Of a stretch of 64,000 nt of DNA, positions 42,253-51,043 are shown piece after piece (positions within the stretch are counted from its first letter, which is position 1; each line of letters opens with the position of its first letter). Under the pieces are notes generated by a model. The model searched no databases. It worked only from the letters and a program-made list of their open reading frames with translations, and was not told where the DNA came from. This stretch comes from Algoriphagus sp. TR-M9. GTDB lineage: Bacteria > Bacteroidota > Bacteroidia > Cytophagales > Cyclobacteriaceae. The DNA is taken from positions 3,047,001 to 3,111,000 of the forward strand of contig NZ_CP115160.1 of assembly GCF_027594545.1 (NCBI RefSeq), in the 5' to 3' direction. The translations under genes and the position numbers were made by a program.

Positions 42253-43463
42253 AAAAAATGGCCATTTGGAATAGGAAAAACTTACTTCTTGCAGTTTTCA
42301 GCCTGGCTACTTTTACAGTACATGCACAAAACAGTGTGGTCATTTCAGGACAAGATCCTGATAGACGTGTAATAACTACGGCCGTACCATTCCTGAATTT
42401 TGCCCCTGACTCCCGACATTCTGCTATGGGAGATGCTGGAGTAGCCACGTCACCAGATGCCAATTCAGCACACTGGAATGCCGGTCAGATGGCCTTCATC
42501 GAGGAAAAAATGGGCTTTTCGCTCAGCTATTCTCCTTGGCTGGGCAAACTCGTCAATGACATGTCCTTAAGCTACCTGACAGGTGTGTTCAAGATCGATG
42601 AGGTTTCAGCTTTTGGTTTTGATCTTCGGTATTTCAATATGGGGGACATCATACTTACCGATGGATTTGGCAATGAACTGGGAGAATTCAACCCACGGGA
42701 TATTGCGATTGGAGGAACCTACTCCAGAAAATTATCTTCCTATTTAGGCTTAGGTATTTCTGCCAGATTTATTTATTCCAATCTTTCTGGGAATATTTCC
42801 TCCGTAGGAGGCAGTGAAGCCAGAGCAGGAATCAGCGTAGGAACAGATGTGGGATTATATTATTCCAAGCCGGTTTTTGCAGGAGCTAAGGATGCAAACT
42901 TTTCCTGGGGACTGAGCATATCCAATATTGGCCCGAAGATCACCTATAATTCCGCCGATGATCTGGATTACATTCCCACTAATTTAAAAGTAGGTACCGC
43001 TTATTCCATTGACTTGGATCCGGTGAACACACTTACTTTTGCATTGGACCTGAATAAGCTATTGGTTCCCACTCCACCGATTTATGCCACCAATGAAGAT
43101 GGGACGCTGGAAACTGACGAAAACGGCAACTTAGTAATCGAGGAAGGCAAAGATCCAAACAGACCGCTAATATCAGGCATGTTCGGCTCCTTGGCAGATG
43201 CTCCTGGAGGATTTTCAGAGGAAATTCAAGAAATCATGGTTTCCTTCGGGGTGGAATATTCCTATAATGATGTGCTGGCTGTACGGACCGGATATTTTTA
43301 TGAAAATGAAAACAAAGGGGGAAGAAAGTATTTCACTATGGGCGTAGGTTTAGACCTCAAGCGTCTTGGCTTCGACTTTTCATACCTCGTCCCTCAAAAG
43401 CAAAATCACCCATTAGCTGAGACATTGCGATTCTCACTGCTGTACACGATTCCAAACGAATAA
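42249..43463 (+). CDS. porV: T9SS outer-membrane protein PorV (LptO)
   Basis: PorV is a FadL-like barrel of the attachment complex that collects cargo from SprA and delivers it to PorU. The 404-residue protein has a signal peptide ending AQ, then the family motif TAVPFLNFAPDSRHSAMGDAGVATSPDANSAHWN near residues 44-77. Repeated amphipathic strands follow, with an acidic loop (GTLETDENGN). Overlap of four bases with porU supports coupled synthesis of the two partners. The downstream M16-like gene begins at the last base of the porV stop (TAATG). Confidence 0.96.
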   Translation: MKKMAIWNRKNLLLAVFSLATFTVHAQNSVVISGQDPDRRVITTAVPFLNFAPDSRHSAMGDAGVATSPDANSAHWNAGQMAFIEEKMGFSLSYSPWLGKLVNDMSLSYLTGVFKIDEVSAFGFDLRYFNMGDIILTDGFGNELGEFNPRDIAIGGTYSRKLSSYLGLGISARFIYSNLSGNISSVGGSEARAGISVGTDVGLYYSKPVFAGAKDANFSWGLSISNIGPKITYNSADDLDYIPTNLKVGTAYSIDLDPVNTLTFALDLNKLLVPTPPIYATNEDGTLETDENGNLVIEEGKDPNRPLISGMFGSLADAPGGFSEEIQEIMVSFGVEYSYNDVLAVRTGYFYENENKGGRKYFTMGVGLDLKRLGFDFSYLVPQKQNHPLAETLRFSLLYTIPNE

Positions 43464-44734
43464 TGATTCTAGACCGATCAAAAGCTCCGGAATTTAAAGT
43501 TCCTGAGGATTTTGAACTATTGCCCCCAGATAAACACCTACTCAGCAATGGATCAACACTTTACCACGTTCAGACTCCCGGTCTAAATGCCGTCAAAATA
43601 GAAGTCATAGGTAAAGGAAACAGAGCATCCCTGCCGGTTTCGCAAACTTTGGTGCCTGCTTTCACCTTAATGCTTTTGCAGGAGGGCACCCACCATATGA
43701 CAGGTGATGAGCTGGCAAACTTCTTTGACTTCCATGCGTCAGAAGTGCATCCGATTACCACTTTTGGGCATGAAGGACTTGGACTGCTCAGCACCAAAAA
43801 ACACCTGGATCAAATATTACCTGCCTTTTTCTCACTCTTCACAGAAGCCATCTTCCCTGAGGAAATTCTGGCAAAAAGAAAATCTCAAAAACAACTGAGC
43901 CTAAAGCTGGAAAAGGAAAAAACTTCAGCTAGAGCAGGAAAGCTTTTTCGCAGCTCGCTCTTCGGTAAGCTACATCCCTATGGGGTAGAGCCCGAAGCTG
44001 AACATGTGCAGATCATTTCCCAAGAACTGCTTAAGTTTTATTACAATGAAATGCTGTGGCAGGAAATAGAGGTCTTCGTTACCGGAGATTTTACGGCTAC
44101 GGAAATCAAACAATATTGCGAGGCATTTGGAAAATTACCGAATCGAAAACCTATTGAGAAAGTTTTATTACCGGCGCTGAACACCATTAAAGGTGTAGTA
44201 GAAGAGCGCTCAAATGCCGTCCAAAGCAGCATAAGGATTGGCTACTGGTCCATCCCTAAAAACCATCCGGACTTTATCGCCCTCAGTGTGTTCAATACCA
44301 TTTTAGGAGGATATTTCGGTGCTCGGCTGATCAAAAACATTCGTGAAGACAAAGGACATACCTATGGGATATACTCGAATCTGACCGAAATCGGAGATCA
44401 GAATTATTGGGTAATAGCTGCCGACGTTCAGAAGGAATTCACTCAGGAAGTAATCCGGGAAATATACTTGGAAATAGAAAAACTAACACTAGAACCCCTG
44501 AGCAGCGAAGAATTGGAAGTGGTGAGAAACTATTTAATCGGGCAAATGCTCAAGCACTTCAGCTCTTCTTTTGAGTTAATCGAAAGATTTCGATCTGTTC
44601 ACTATTCTGGGATGGATTTATCCTATTTTGACCGAAAACTCGCTTACCTCAAAAGTTTCTCTTCACAGGATATGATTGCCATAGGGCAAAAATACTTCAG
44701 CAAACCTCCTTTTATAGAAGTAGTGGTAGGCTAA
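43463..44734 (+). CDS. M16 family peptidase-like protein without the zinc-binding motif
   Basis: A 423-residue pitrilysin/insulinase-fold protein. The zinc motif HxxEH expected near residue 70-80 is absent; the region reads FTLMLLQEGTHHMTG. The C-terminal Arg/Tyr pair typical of non-catalytic M16 subunits is present in GGYFGARLIKNIREDKGHTYG (residues ~280-300). It has no signal peptide. In known M16B pairs an inactive subunit partners an active one, but no active M16 gene lies nearby. It is the last gene of the porU-porV operon and overlaps the convergent GT2 gene by four bases. The role is unknown. Confidence 0.88.
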   Translation: MILDRSKAPEFKVPEDFELLPPDKHLLSNGSTLYHVQTPGLNAVKIEVIGKGNRASLPVSQTLVPAFTLMLLQEGTHHMTGDELANFFDFHASEVHPITTFGHEGLGLLSTKKHLDQILPAFFSLFTEAIFPEEILAKRKSQKQLSLKLEKEKTSARAGKLFRSSLFGKLHPYGVEPEAEHVQIISQELLKFYYNEMLWQEIEVFVTGDFTATEIKQYCEAFGKLPNRKPIEKVLLPALNTIKGVVEERSNAVQSSIRIGYWSIPKNHPDFIALSVFNTILGGYFGARLIKNIREDKGHTYGIYSNLTEIGDQNYWVIAADVQKEFTQEVIREIYLEIEKLTLEPLSSEELEVVRNYLIGQMLKHFSSSFELIERFRSVHYSGMDLSYFDRKLAYLKSFSSQDMIAIGQKYFSKPPFIEVVVG

Positions 44735-45684
44735 CCACGCAATCGAACGTAAAGAGCAGAAAGATCTAACCTGGCCCAAAGCCAAAGTTTATAAATTAAA
44801 AATTTCGCTCCTGAGATTTTCAGTTCAGTACCCAGATGTACAAAACCCTCCGCAACTTCAAAGTTTGCAGACCAAAGTGCATGCTTCAGCTCAAACATGA
44901 CCCGCTCTCTCAAAGCTGAGTTTTCCGACGCAACTTGGTTCATACTCTGCACTTTTCTACATACTTGAAGAGTGCTGGGAAGCATTAAAGACTGATAGCG
45001 CTGGTACTGCGTAGCTGAGAGGGAAGCTAAGTGCTTTTGCTTGACTACTCCGATATGATCTGAAAATACAGCAGGGTATTTTCTGCTCAAGCGTAACTGT
45101 ACATCAAAATCCTCATAGCTCAAACTGGCATCGTATCCTCCTTCTTGCCTCAATAGTTCAGTACGAATGACTACCGTCGGAGCACAGATATGGTTTCGCC
45201 GAATCAGCAGTTCATACAGCCAATTGTCCTGAACCGCACTGGACAAGTCTCCTGCTTTATCTCTGGAATAAAAGGTGGACTTATCTCCTTGCTCTGTTAC
45301 AATCCATGCATCCGAAAAAGAAAAAGCAGCATCTGAATGTTCATTTAGGCGAGAGACTGACTGCCTGATATGGGAAGGTAACAACTGATCATCCCCTGAC
45401 AAATCAATGACAAATTCTCCATTCACCATTTCCAGCATTTCGTTGAACAAGGCGCAATATCCTTCGGATTTAGTTTTGAGAAACACCTTTACGGGCATCT
45501 TTGTCTGGGCGCCATTCTTCCATTTTTGGATCAAAGCTGAGCTTAGATCGGAACTTCCATTATCTACAATGATAAGCTCGACCTGCTGGTAATCCTGCGC
45601 TATAACACTATTCAAAGTATCCTCAATCCACTTTTCATGATTGAAAGCAATACAGATTACTGATACTAGTCCTTGCACAGACAT
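44731..45684 (-). CDS. Glycosyltransferase family 2
   Basis: A 317-residue GT-A fold enzyme opening with VSVICIAFNHEKWIEDTLNSV and IIVDNGSSD, and carrying the metal-binding DDQ of LSGDDQLLPSHI near residue 95-105. The acceptor part has GGYDASLSYEDFDVQLRLS with the catalytic Asp/Glu (xED motif). It is the third gene of a minus operon with an acyltransferase-like gene (gap one base) and a WxcM-type cupin. Together these suggest decoration of a surface glycan with an acylamino-sugar. Its stop overlaps the M16 gene by four bases tail to tail. Confidence 0.92.
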   Translation of the reverse strand: MSVQGLVSVICIAFNHEKWIEDTLNSVIAQDYQQVELIIVDNGSSDLSSALIQKWKNGAQTKMPVKVFLKTKSEGYCALFNEMLEMVNGEFVIDLSGDDQLLPSHIRQSVSRLNEHSDAAFSFSDAWIVTEQGDKSTFYSRDKAGDLSSAVQDNWLYELLIRRNHICAPTVVIRTELLRQEGGYDASLSYEDFDVQLRLSRKYPAVFSDHIGVVKQKHLASLSATQYQRYQSLMLPSTLQVCRKVQSMNQVASENSALRERVMFELKHALWSANFEVAEGFVHLGTELKISGAKFLIYKLWLWARLDLSALYVRLRG

Positions 45685-45685
45685 A

Positions 45686-46615
45686 TCAGAGCTGTTTGAT
45701 CCAGGTTACTTTATTGCTGATATCATTTGCAAACCTGGACTTAAAAAACATCAAACTGTGGTTTGCCTTCTCCCCGAGATCCGAAGAACCCAAGTCCACG
45801 AAGGCAACTTTCTGCTCGACAGCAAGCTGAAACAAAGCTGTTAAAATCAACTCACCTCCGTGCTTTACAGAAGCCTTAGGGTCTACGGCTGAAAGAAAGT
45901 AATACAATGAATCCATGGTCAACTTTACGCCCAGAGAATACCCCACCGGGGTTGAGCCTTTCATCAGTGAGATCAAAAAATACCTATTGGGAAATTCAGA
46001 AACCTGTTGGATAAGCCGGTTTTCGTCCACGTTCAGCTCATACCCCTTGTGCTCGTTCCATGCTCGGATATTCTTGAGAAAGGAGAAGTTTGAAATGGGT
46101 GCGTACTCCGTTTTTAACCCGGCTTTGGCAGCCTTCACCTGTAGTTTTTGCATTTCTTTTTGCGCCAGCTTTTTGATCTTCTTTTTACCCAAAAACAAAT
46201 GGTGGCTAAGCACATCTCCCTGTACAAATTCATTCTTAAAAAGCAGGTAATTGATCAAATCCGTCTGTTGTCCGTATGGCTTGGGCGCCTGCGTGATCTG
46301 AACACTGCTTACACCTCGATGCCTAAGCTCAGACAGTACACTTTGTAAAAAATCATCCAAACTCTGAGAAGTCATGTTTTCCAACACCCAAAAACCTCCG
46401 AAAGGAGCATGTGGCAGTGATACCGCTTGGCCATCTTCAGTGATCTGAAAAGTGATTAGTGCTTTGGTCTTTTGTTTTTTCTCCCACAAAAAATCTATAT
46501 GCTCCAAACCTCCCTCTGACCGAAAACTACTCAAGAAGTAATCCCTCTCCTCACCGAGGGAAGAAATTACCCGAAGGGTATGGGAGTCATTTGTATCGTT
46601 TTTGAAGCTCTGCAA
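45686..46615 (-). CDS. FemAB/GNAT-type acyltransferase-like protein
   Basis: A 309-residue protein whose C-terminal half resembles the acetyltransferase-6/FemAB type of GNAT fold: YFLISLMKGSTPVGYSLGVKL, then LYYFLSAVDPKASVKHGGELIL, then FVDLGSSDLGEKANHSLMFFKSRF. A Lys-rich helix (KKKIKKLAQKEMQKL near 145-160) sits in the middle. It overlaps the upstream cupin gene by 29 bases and the GT2 gene follows after one base, so the three are coupled. N-acylation of an amino-sugar is the likely job; aminoacyl transfer is an alternative. Confidence 0.78.
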   Translation of the reverse strand: MQSFKNDTNDSHTLRVISSLGEERDYFLSSFRSEGGLEHIDFLWEKKQKTKALITFQITEDGQAVSLPHAPFGGFWVLENMTSQSLDDFLQSVLSELRHRGVSSVQITQAPKPYGQQTDLINYLLFKNEFVQGDVLSHHLFLGKKKIKKLAQKEMQKLQVKAAKAGLKTEYAPISNFSFLKNIRAWNEHKGYELNVDENRLIQQVSEFPNRYFLISLMKGSTPVGYSLGVKLTMDSLYYFLSAVDPKASVKHGGELILTALFQLAVEQKVAFVDLGSSDLGEKANHSLMFFKSRFANDISNKVTWIKQL

Positions 46616-47009
46616 AATAGTTTTGATCTCGTATGTAATCGTCTTCCGAAAAGACCCGATCAGACATTCCCATCAGGACTGCCTCTGGAGAAAATCTAGC
46701 CACTAACCAGGTCAATGGAGGAATAAAAACCCCTTTCTCTGGAGAATCCAACTTAAAATGAAAAATCTGGCCCAGCACATTGGTCAGTTCCAGTTCTATA
46801 GTGCCCGCCATAGCCACGATCACCTGTGCTTCCTGCCAGTGGGCATGATTCCCCCTAGTCTCGCCTTCCTTCACTTTAGAAATCCAAAAACAACGCTGAA
46901 TCCCCTCGGGAAACAGAGAAGAGTTTTCCCAAAAGGAGAGACTTCCACTGGCATTGGCGTGGCCGGGAAGGGTGAATTGATATGGTGAATTTGCAGTTGT
47001 GGTCTCCAC
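46587..47009 (-). CDS. WxcM/FdtA-like cupin (dTDP-sugar 3,4-ketoisomerase type)
   Basis: A 140-residue double-stranded beta-helix protein with the hallmark HAH motif (GETRGNHAHWQEAQV) and GVFIPPLTWLVARF, as in FdtA/QdtA and WxcM C-terminal domains. These enzymes isomerise dTDP-4-keto-6-deoxyglucose to the 3-keto sugar. A matching aminotransferase is not adjacent, though the DegT-type enzyme at 4960 is a candidate in this window. The start is GTG at 47009; no upstream ATG is in frame. It leads the minus operon. Confidence 0.87.
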   Translation of the reverse strand: METTTANSPYQFTLPGHANASGSLSFWENSSLFPEGIQRCFWISKVKEGETRGNHAHWQEAQVIVAMAGTIELELTNVLGQIFHFKLDSPEKGVFIPPLTWLVARFSPEAVLMGMSDRVFSEDDYIRDQNYFAELQKRYK

Positions 47010-47098
47010 TGTTTGATACCTTTCTGGTAGCTAAAATTAAGATAATTCAGATGGAATCACCGTTACCCATTTGTTAATTTTATAATTTCGCCGGAAAC

Positions 47099-47106
47099 CA
47101 AACCTA
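47099..47106 (-). promoter_or_regulatory. Candidate -7 element of the cupin-acyltransferase-GT2 operon (TAGGTTTG)
   Basis: The minus strand reads TAGGTTTG, an exact TAnnTTTG match, and gives a leader of about 85 bases before the GTG at 47009. The -33 box is not recognisable. Confidence 0.45.
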
Positions 47107-47112
47107 AGATTC

Positions 47113-47739
47113 ATGCCAGATCCAGGTCAGGATTCCAATTTTGACGATAGTTTCTTAACCCTCGCCCGTAGCAGCGAAGGCCTGTATAAAGACAAAGGGA
47201 GTAAGTTTTATTTTTTTGCTTTCCCTGTACAAGACGAGCAGGAAATCAAGGACCTCCTCGCTGATTTACGCAAGAAATACTACGATGCCCGCCACCATTG
47301 CTTTGCCTGGGTGCTAGGGAAAGAGGGGCTTGATTATCGGGCAAACGACGATGGGGAACCTAACCACTCCGCTGGAGACCCAATACTAGGCCAGATAAGA
47401 TCCAATCAACTTACAGATATTCTAATCGTAGTGGTGCGGTATTTTGGAGGAACCAAGCTAGGCATGGGCGGCCTGATTCAAGCTTACAAAACCTCTGCTG
47501 CCATGGCCATTGAAGCAAATGAAATCATAGAAAAACAGGTCAAAATTCGGATTCAGGTGCAGTTTCCCTATCCTCAAATGAACGAAGTAATGAAGCTGGT
47601 CAAAACCCATGATCTGGATATCATAGCTCAGGAAATGACCTTAGACTGCCAGATGAGCCTGGAATTTCGTCAAGGTTTGGAGCAAAGGGTGACTCAAGCT
47701 TTGGAAGACATTGAAGGTCTGGAGCTTTCTACTGCTTAA
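47113..47739 (+). CDS. YigZ/IMPACT family protein
   Basis: A 208-residue protein of the YigZ/IMPACT family, found in bacteria and as translation-linked regulators in eukaryotes. The signature KYYDARHHCFAWVLG followed by DDGEPNHSAGDPILGQI and VVRYFGGTKLGMGGLIQAY is complete, and a C-terminal DUF1949-like ferredoxin-fold domain follows from residue ~135. The bacterial role is not settled. It converges on the exonuclease gene with an 11-base tail overlap. Confidence 0.95.
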   Translation: MPDPGQDSNFDDSFLTLARSSEGLYKDKGSKFYFFAFPVQDEQEIKDLLADLRKKYYDARHHCFAWVLGKEGLDYRANDDGEPNHSAGDPILGQIRSNQLTDILIVVVRYFGGTKLGMGGLIQAYKTSAAMAIEANEIIEKQVKIRIQVQFPYPQMNEVMKLVKTHDLDIIAQEMTLDCQMSLEFRQGLEQRVTQALEDIEGLELSTA

Positions 47740-48331
47740 ACAGCTCATCCAAATATCCTTCTGCTTTGAGCTTATGAAAGATTTCCAAACAGCTCCAGGC
47801 ATCTGTAGCTGCGTAGCGTTGCTGCTTGATAGTGAGGGTATCTGCTTCCCAGTTGGAAACCTGCTCAGACTTCGAGATACGAATTCCCAGCACCATTGCA
47901 CATAGATTTCTCACCCCTATATTTTCAAAACCTACTTTTTTCAGCTCATCATTGAGGTCGAAGAAGGAATTGGCATAAAAGGAATCCGTCAGTTTAGCCA
48001 ATCCTTTAATATCATCATGAACGGCCGCACCTACCTTCACTATGGACTCTTTCTCCAAAATATTCCTGATAGCATCCGGAAACCCGATTTCATTCAGCCT
48101 AAATAAGAATGCCTGGGTGGGGGTAGATAGCTGAAGTAAGGCTACCTGGTTGATCACTCCTTTGCGAAAAGCCGGTTTGGTCTCCGTATCAAATCCCAAA
48201 GTCCGCTGCTGAACCAGGAACTCAGCCACCTCCTCCACATCTTCTACTTTATCAATGAGGAACATTTCCCCTTCAAATTTCCCCAAGGGGAGCTCATTCA
48301 CTTCCTCTTTTGTGATCTTTAACTTAATCAT
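47729..48331 (-). CDS. DEDDy 3'-5' exonuclease domain protein
   Basis: A 200-residue RNase D/WRN-type exonuclease domain standing alone. The acidic residues are in place: Asp-x-Glu in LGFDTETKPAF (near residue 48), Asp in VGAAVHDDIKGL and YAATDAW (DEDDy Tyr and Asp near 174-178). No HRDC or other domain follows. The nucleic acid target is unknown. Its start overlaps the nhaC stop by four bases and its end overlaps the yigZ-like gene by 11 bases. Confidence 0.92.
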   Translation of the reverse strand: MIKLKITKEEVNELPLGKFEGEMFLIDKVEDVEEVAEFLVQQRTLGFDTETKPAFRKGVINQVALLQLSTPTQAFLFRLNEIGFPDAIRNILEKESIVKVGAAVHDDIKGLAKLTDSFYANSFFDLNDELKKVGFENIGVRNLCAMVLGIRISKSEQVSNWEADTLTIKQQRYAATDAWSCLEIFHKLKAEGYLDELFKQ

Positions 48332-49794
48332 GCTACTTGTTCTTCCTCTATGTCGTCGTAATAAGTGAGTCCTATTTTAAAATACCCATATAAAATGGTC
48401 ATAAATGGACTGATGATATTAAAAAAGCAATAGGGAGCGTACACCAAGGTAGCGACTCCCAACACAGACGCCTGGGTAGCTCCACAGGTATTCCAGGGCA
48501 CTAGCACCGAGGTGACTGTCCCAGAGTCTTCCAAAGTCCTGCTGAGATTCTCCGGCTTCAATCCCCGCTTTTTATAGACATCGGCATACATTCTCCCAGG
48601 TACCAATATCGCCAAATATTGATCAGAGGTAGTGATGTTGAAAAACACACAGGTGGCTACTGTAGAAGCGATCAGGGAGCCGACTCTATGAACTCTAGCA
48701 ATCACCGCCTCTGCCAGCACCCTAAGCATACCGCTCTCCTCCATTATTCCTCCAAAGACCATAGCTGCTATAATCAACCAGATGGTATTCATCATCCCGC
48801 CCATTCCACTGGTAATCAGCAATTCATTCACCACATCATTGGAGGTAGCAATACTGATCTCTCCATATAAGGACATCATGACAGCTTTGAAACTTTGATA
48901 GGCAAAGGAAGCCTCCTCAGCAGCTATAATCCTGATGATGTCTGGCTGAAAAATAACTGCAAATACACCGCCCAGTAGTGCTCCTGTAAGCAATGCCGGA
49001 ATCGCAGGCACCTTTCTCACAATCATTACTATCACCAGAACAGGTACAATAAATAGCCAACCTGTGACATTGAACTTCTCCAAAATCACTGCTGATATGG
49101 CCTGAACTTCATTCACAGTGCCATTGCTCTCATAATTCATCCCTATCACAATAAATATGATTAAGGTAATCACAATGGAAGGCACTGTAGTCCTGGCCAT
49201 GTATCGAATGTGCGTAAATAAATCCGTACCGGCCATCGCCGGAGCCAAATTGGTGGTATCGGAAAGCGGTGACATTTTATCTCCAAAATACGCTCCGGAA
49301 ATAATCGCTCCAGCTATAATTCCTTCTTCGAACCCCAAAGCTTTGCCTATTCCCAGTAAGGCCACACCTACCGTAGCTACGGTAGTCCAGCTACTCCCCG
49401 TGGAGACAGAAACTATGGCACTCACTATACATGCCGCCACCAAGAAAATCCCCGGGCTTAGTATCTGAAGTCCGTAATATATCATAGCCGGAACAATCCC
49501 GCTCAGCAGCCAAGTACCTGCCAGTGCTCCTATCAAAAACAAGATCAAAATACTGGACATCGCTGCCGAGATACTTTTGATCATGCCGTCCTGTAAGGTT
49601 TGCCAGTTGTACCCTAATCGAAATATGGCCACCAGTGCTGCGACCATAGAAGAAAGAATGAGTACTATCTGATTGGAACCGGCAAGTCCATCTGTCCCAA
49701 AAACCTGAATATTCAGAACTAATAGAACGATCAAAAAAATCAAAGGTATTAAAGCATCTACTACTTTTGGGGAGCGGGTGAAACCTTTCATCAA
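48328..49794 (-). CDS. nhaC: Na+/H+ antiporter NhaC family
   Basis: A 488-residue polytopic inner-membrane antiporter with about 11-12 helices. It has the family signature SVSTGSSWTTVATVGVALLGIG (near residue 130), GAIISGAYFGDKMSPLSDTTNLAP, and the mirror motif TSDQYLAILVPGRMY and VPWNTCGATQASVLG. It exchanges Na+ (or, in relatives, malate and lactate) for protons. It is followed with a four-base overlap by the exonuclease gene, so the two are cotranscribed although unrelated. A second Met at residue 2 is an equal start. Confidence 0.94.
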   Translation of the reverse strand: MMKGFTRSPKVVDALIPLIFLIVLLVLNIQVFGTDGLAGSNQIVLILSSMVAALVAIFRLGYNWQTLQDGMIKSISAAMSSILILFLIGALAGTWLLSGIVPAMIYYGLQILSPGIFLVAACIVSAIVSVSTGSSWTTVATVGVALLGIGKALGFEEGIIAGAIISGAYFGDKMSPLSDTTNLAPAMAGTDLFTHIRYMARTTVPSIVITLIIFIVIGMNYESNGTVNEVQAISAVILEKFNVTGWLFIVPVLVIVMIVRKVPAIPALLTGALLGGVFAVIFQPDIIRIIAAEEASFAYQSFKAVMMSLYGEISIATSNDVVNELLITSGMGGMMNTIWLIIAAMVFGGIMEESGMLRVLAEAVIARVHRVGSLIASTVATCVFFNITTSDQYLAILVPGRMYADVYKKRGLKPENLSRTLEDSGTVTSVLVPWNTCGATQASVLGVATLVYAPYCFFNIISPFMTILYGYFKIGLTYYDDIEEEQVA

Positions 49795-49842
49795 TCGGAT
49801 TTTGGTGAATTTAAGAGCATGAATCTAAGCAAAAAATATCAA

Positions 49843-50967
49843 TTACATTTTGCCTAAAATCCCTGACAGTTCCCGGCCCACCTCATAGCCCACAGCTACC
49901 CCCATTCCTCCCAGCCGTACAGCTATGGCTGTTTTAGTGCCAACAGGCTGGATCAAAGGAGTTTTCGAGCTACCAAATGCCATGATCCCCGTCCATTGCA
50001 TCTCCCATTCCAGAGATTTCCCGGGAAAAACCACTTCATTTGCCAGCTGCTGTAGGTGAGTTCTAATTTGTTCATTCACAGCAAAATCCAAAGTTCTTTC
50101 TCCCCCAAAATCTAGATTGCGGGCTCCGCCCAAAAGCAGCCTTCCATCTATTTGTCTAAAATAAACATAGCCCTTATCCATGTGAAAAGTCCCTTTCCAT
50201 GGAATCTCAAATTCCAATGGTTTGCTTAGCAACACCAATCCCCTTCCTGGCTCCAGGTCCAACTCAGGCAGGAGTTTCTTACTAAAGGCATTGGTGCAAA
50301 CTGCTATTTTCTGCCCTGAAAACTCCAGCTTTTCCCCTGCTCCATCTTTGGCAATCGCAAAGCCTTGACTATCCTGAATTGCTTCTACAGTAATCCCAGT
50401 CAAAATTTTGACCCCACTTTTTTGGGCTTTCTTCCAAAGTGAATCCAGGTACGTACCCGGATCCAGTTCACCCTCAAACTTATTTTTTACAATAGCCTCT
50501 ATATGAGGAGAAAACCCAAAATGAGCCACCTTTTTAACCTTTGAAAAAACATCCTCTTTAAATAGAACTCTGAGCATGCTATTCACTCCTTCCAGTTGGT
50601 CTAGATCTGAGATCAACACCCGGTCCAAGAGTTCAAAACCGTAAGTATGCTTATACCCTATTCCCTTGTCTCCAAATTCCTTCCGGATAGCCTCAAGTCC
50701 CCTATACCTTCTCCTCACCAAATCAAGTACCTCGTCCTGGGTCATGCTTTTTAAATCATCCAAAATCTCAGTTAAACTCCCAAAACAGGCAAACCCGGCA
50801 TTTTTGGTGCTCGCTCCAGTAGGCAATACCCCGCGCTCCAGCACAACCACCTTGGCTTCTGGATGTTTTTTCTGAAAATGAATCGCCGTGGACAGCCCTA
50901 CAAAGCCTGCCCCAACGACAATCAGGTCATAGTTGAAAAAATGCTTTTTTTCCCAATAACTCAACAT
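49843..50967 (-). CDS. FAD-dependent amino-acid oxidase-like protein (DAO family), B
   Basis: A 374-residue flavoprotein with a Rossmann dinucleotide fold (YDLIVVGAGFVGLSTAIHFQ, residues 13-32), the Glu that binds ribose (VVLERG), the ASTKNAGFACFG motif and a C-terminal MQWTGIMAFGSSKTPLIQPVG/GMGVAVGYEVGREL FAD contact. It is a distant relative of the oxidoreductase at 36566. Substrate is unknown. The gene is divergent from the DUF962 gene, with 76 bases between them. The ATG at 50967 gives a short extra N-terminus; the next Met is far inside, so it is kept. Confidence 0.9.
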   Translation of the reverse strand: MLSYWEKKHFFNYDLIVVGAGFVGLSTAIHFQKKHPEAKVVVLERGVLPTGASTKNAGFACFGSLTEILDDLKSMTQDEVLDLVRRRYRGLEAIRKEFGDKGIGYKHTYGFELLDRVLISDLDQLEGVNSMLRVLFKEDVFSKVKKVAHFGFSPHIEAIVKNKFEGELDPGTYLDSLWKKAQKSGVKILTGITVEAIQDSQGFAIAKDGAGEKLEFSGQKIAVCTNAFSKKLLPELDLEPGRGLVLLSKPLEFEIPWKGTFHMDKGYVYFRQIDGRLLLGGARNLDFGGERTLDFAVNEQIRTHLQQLANEVVFPGKSLEWEMQWTGIMAFGSSKTPLIQPVGTKTAIAVRLGGMGVAVGYEVGRELSGILGKM

Positions 50968-51043
50968 TTCAAAGTTCAGAAATAAGATTTAGTCTAAGAT
51001 TTTGTAATTTGAATAAATCTAAGGCAATAAATCCCAAAATGCT

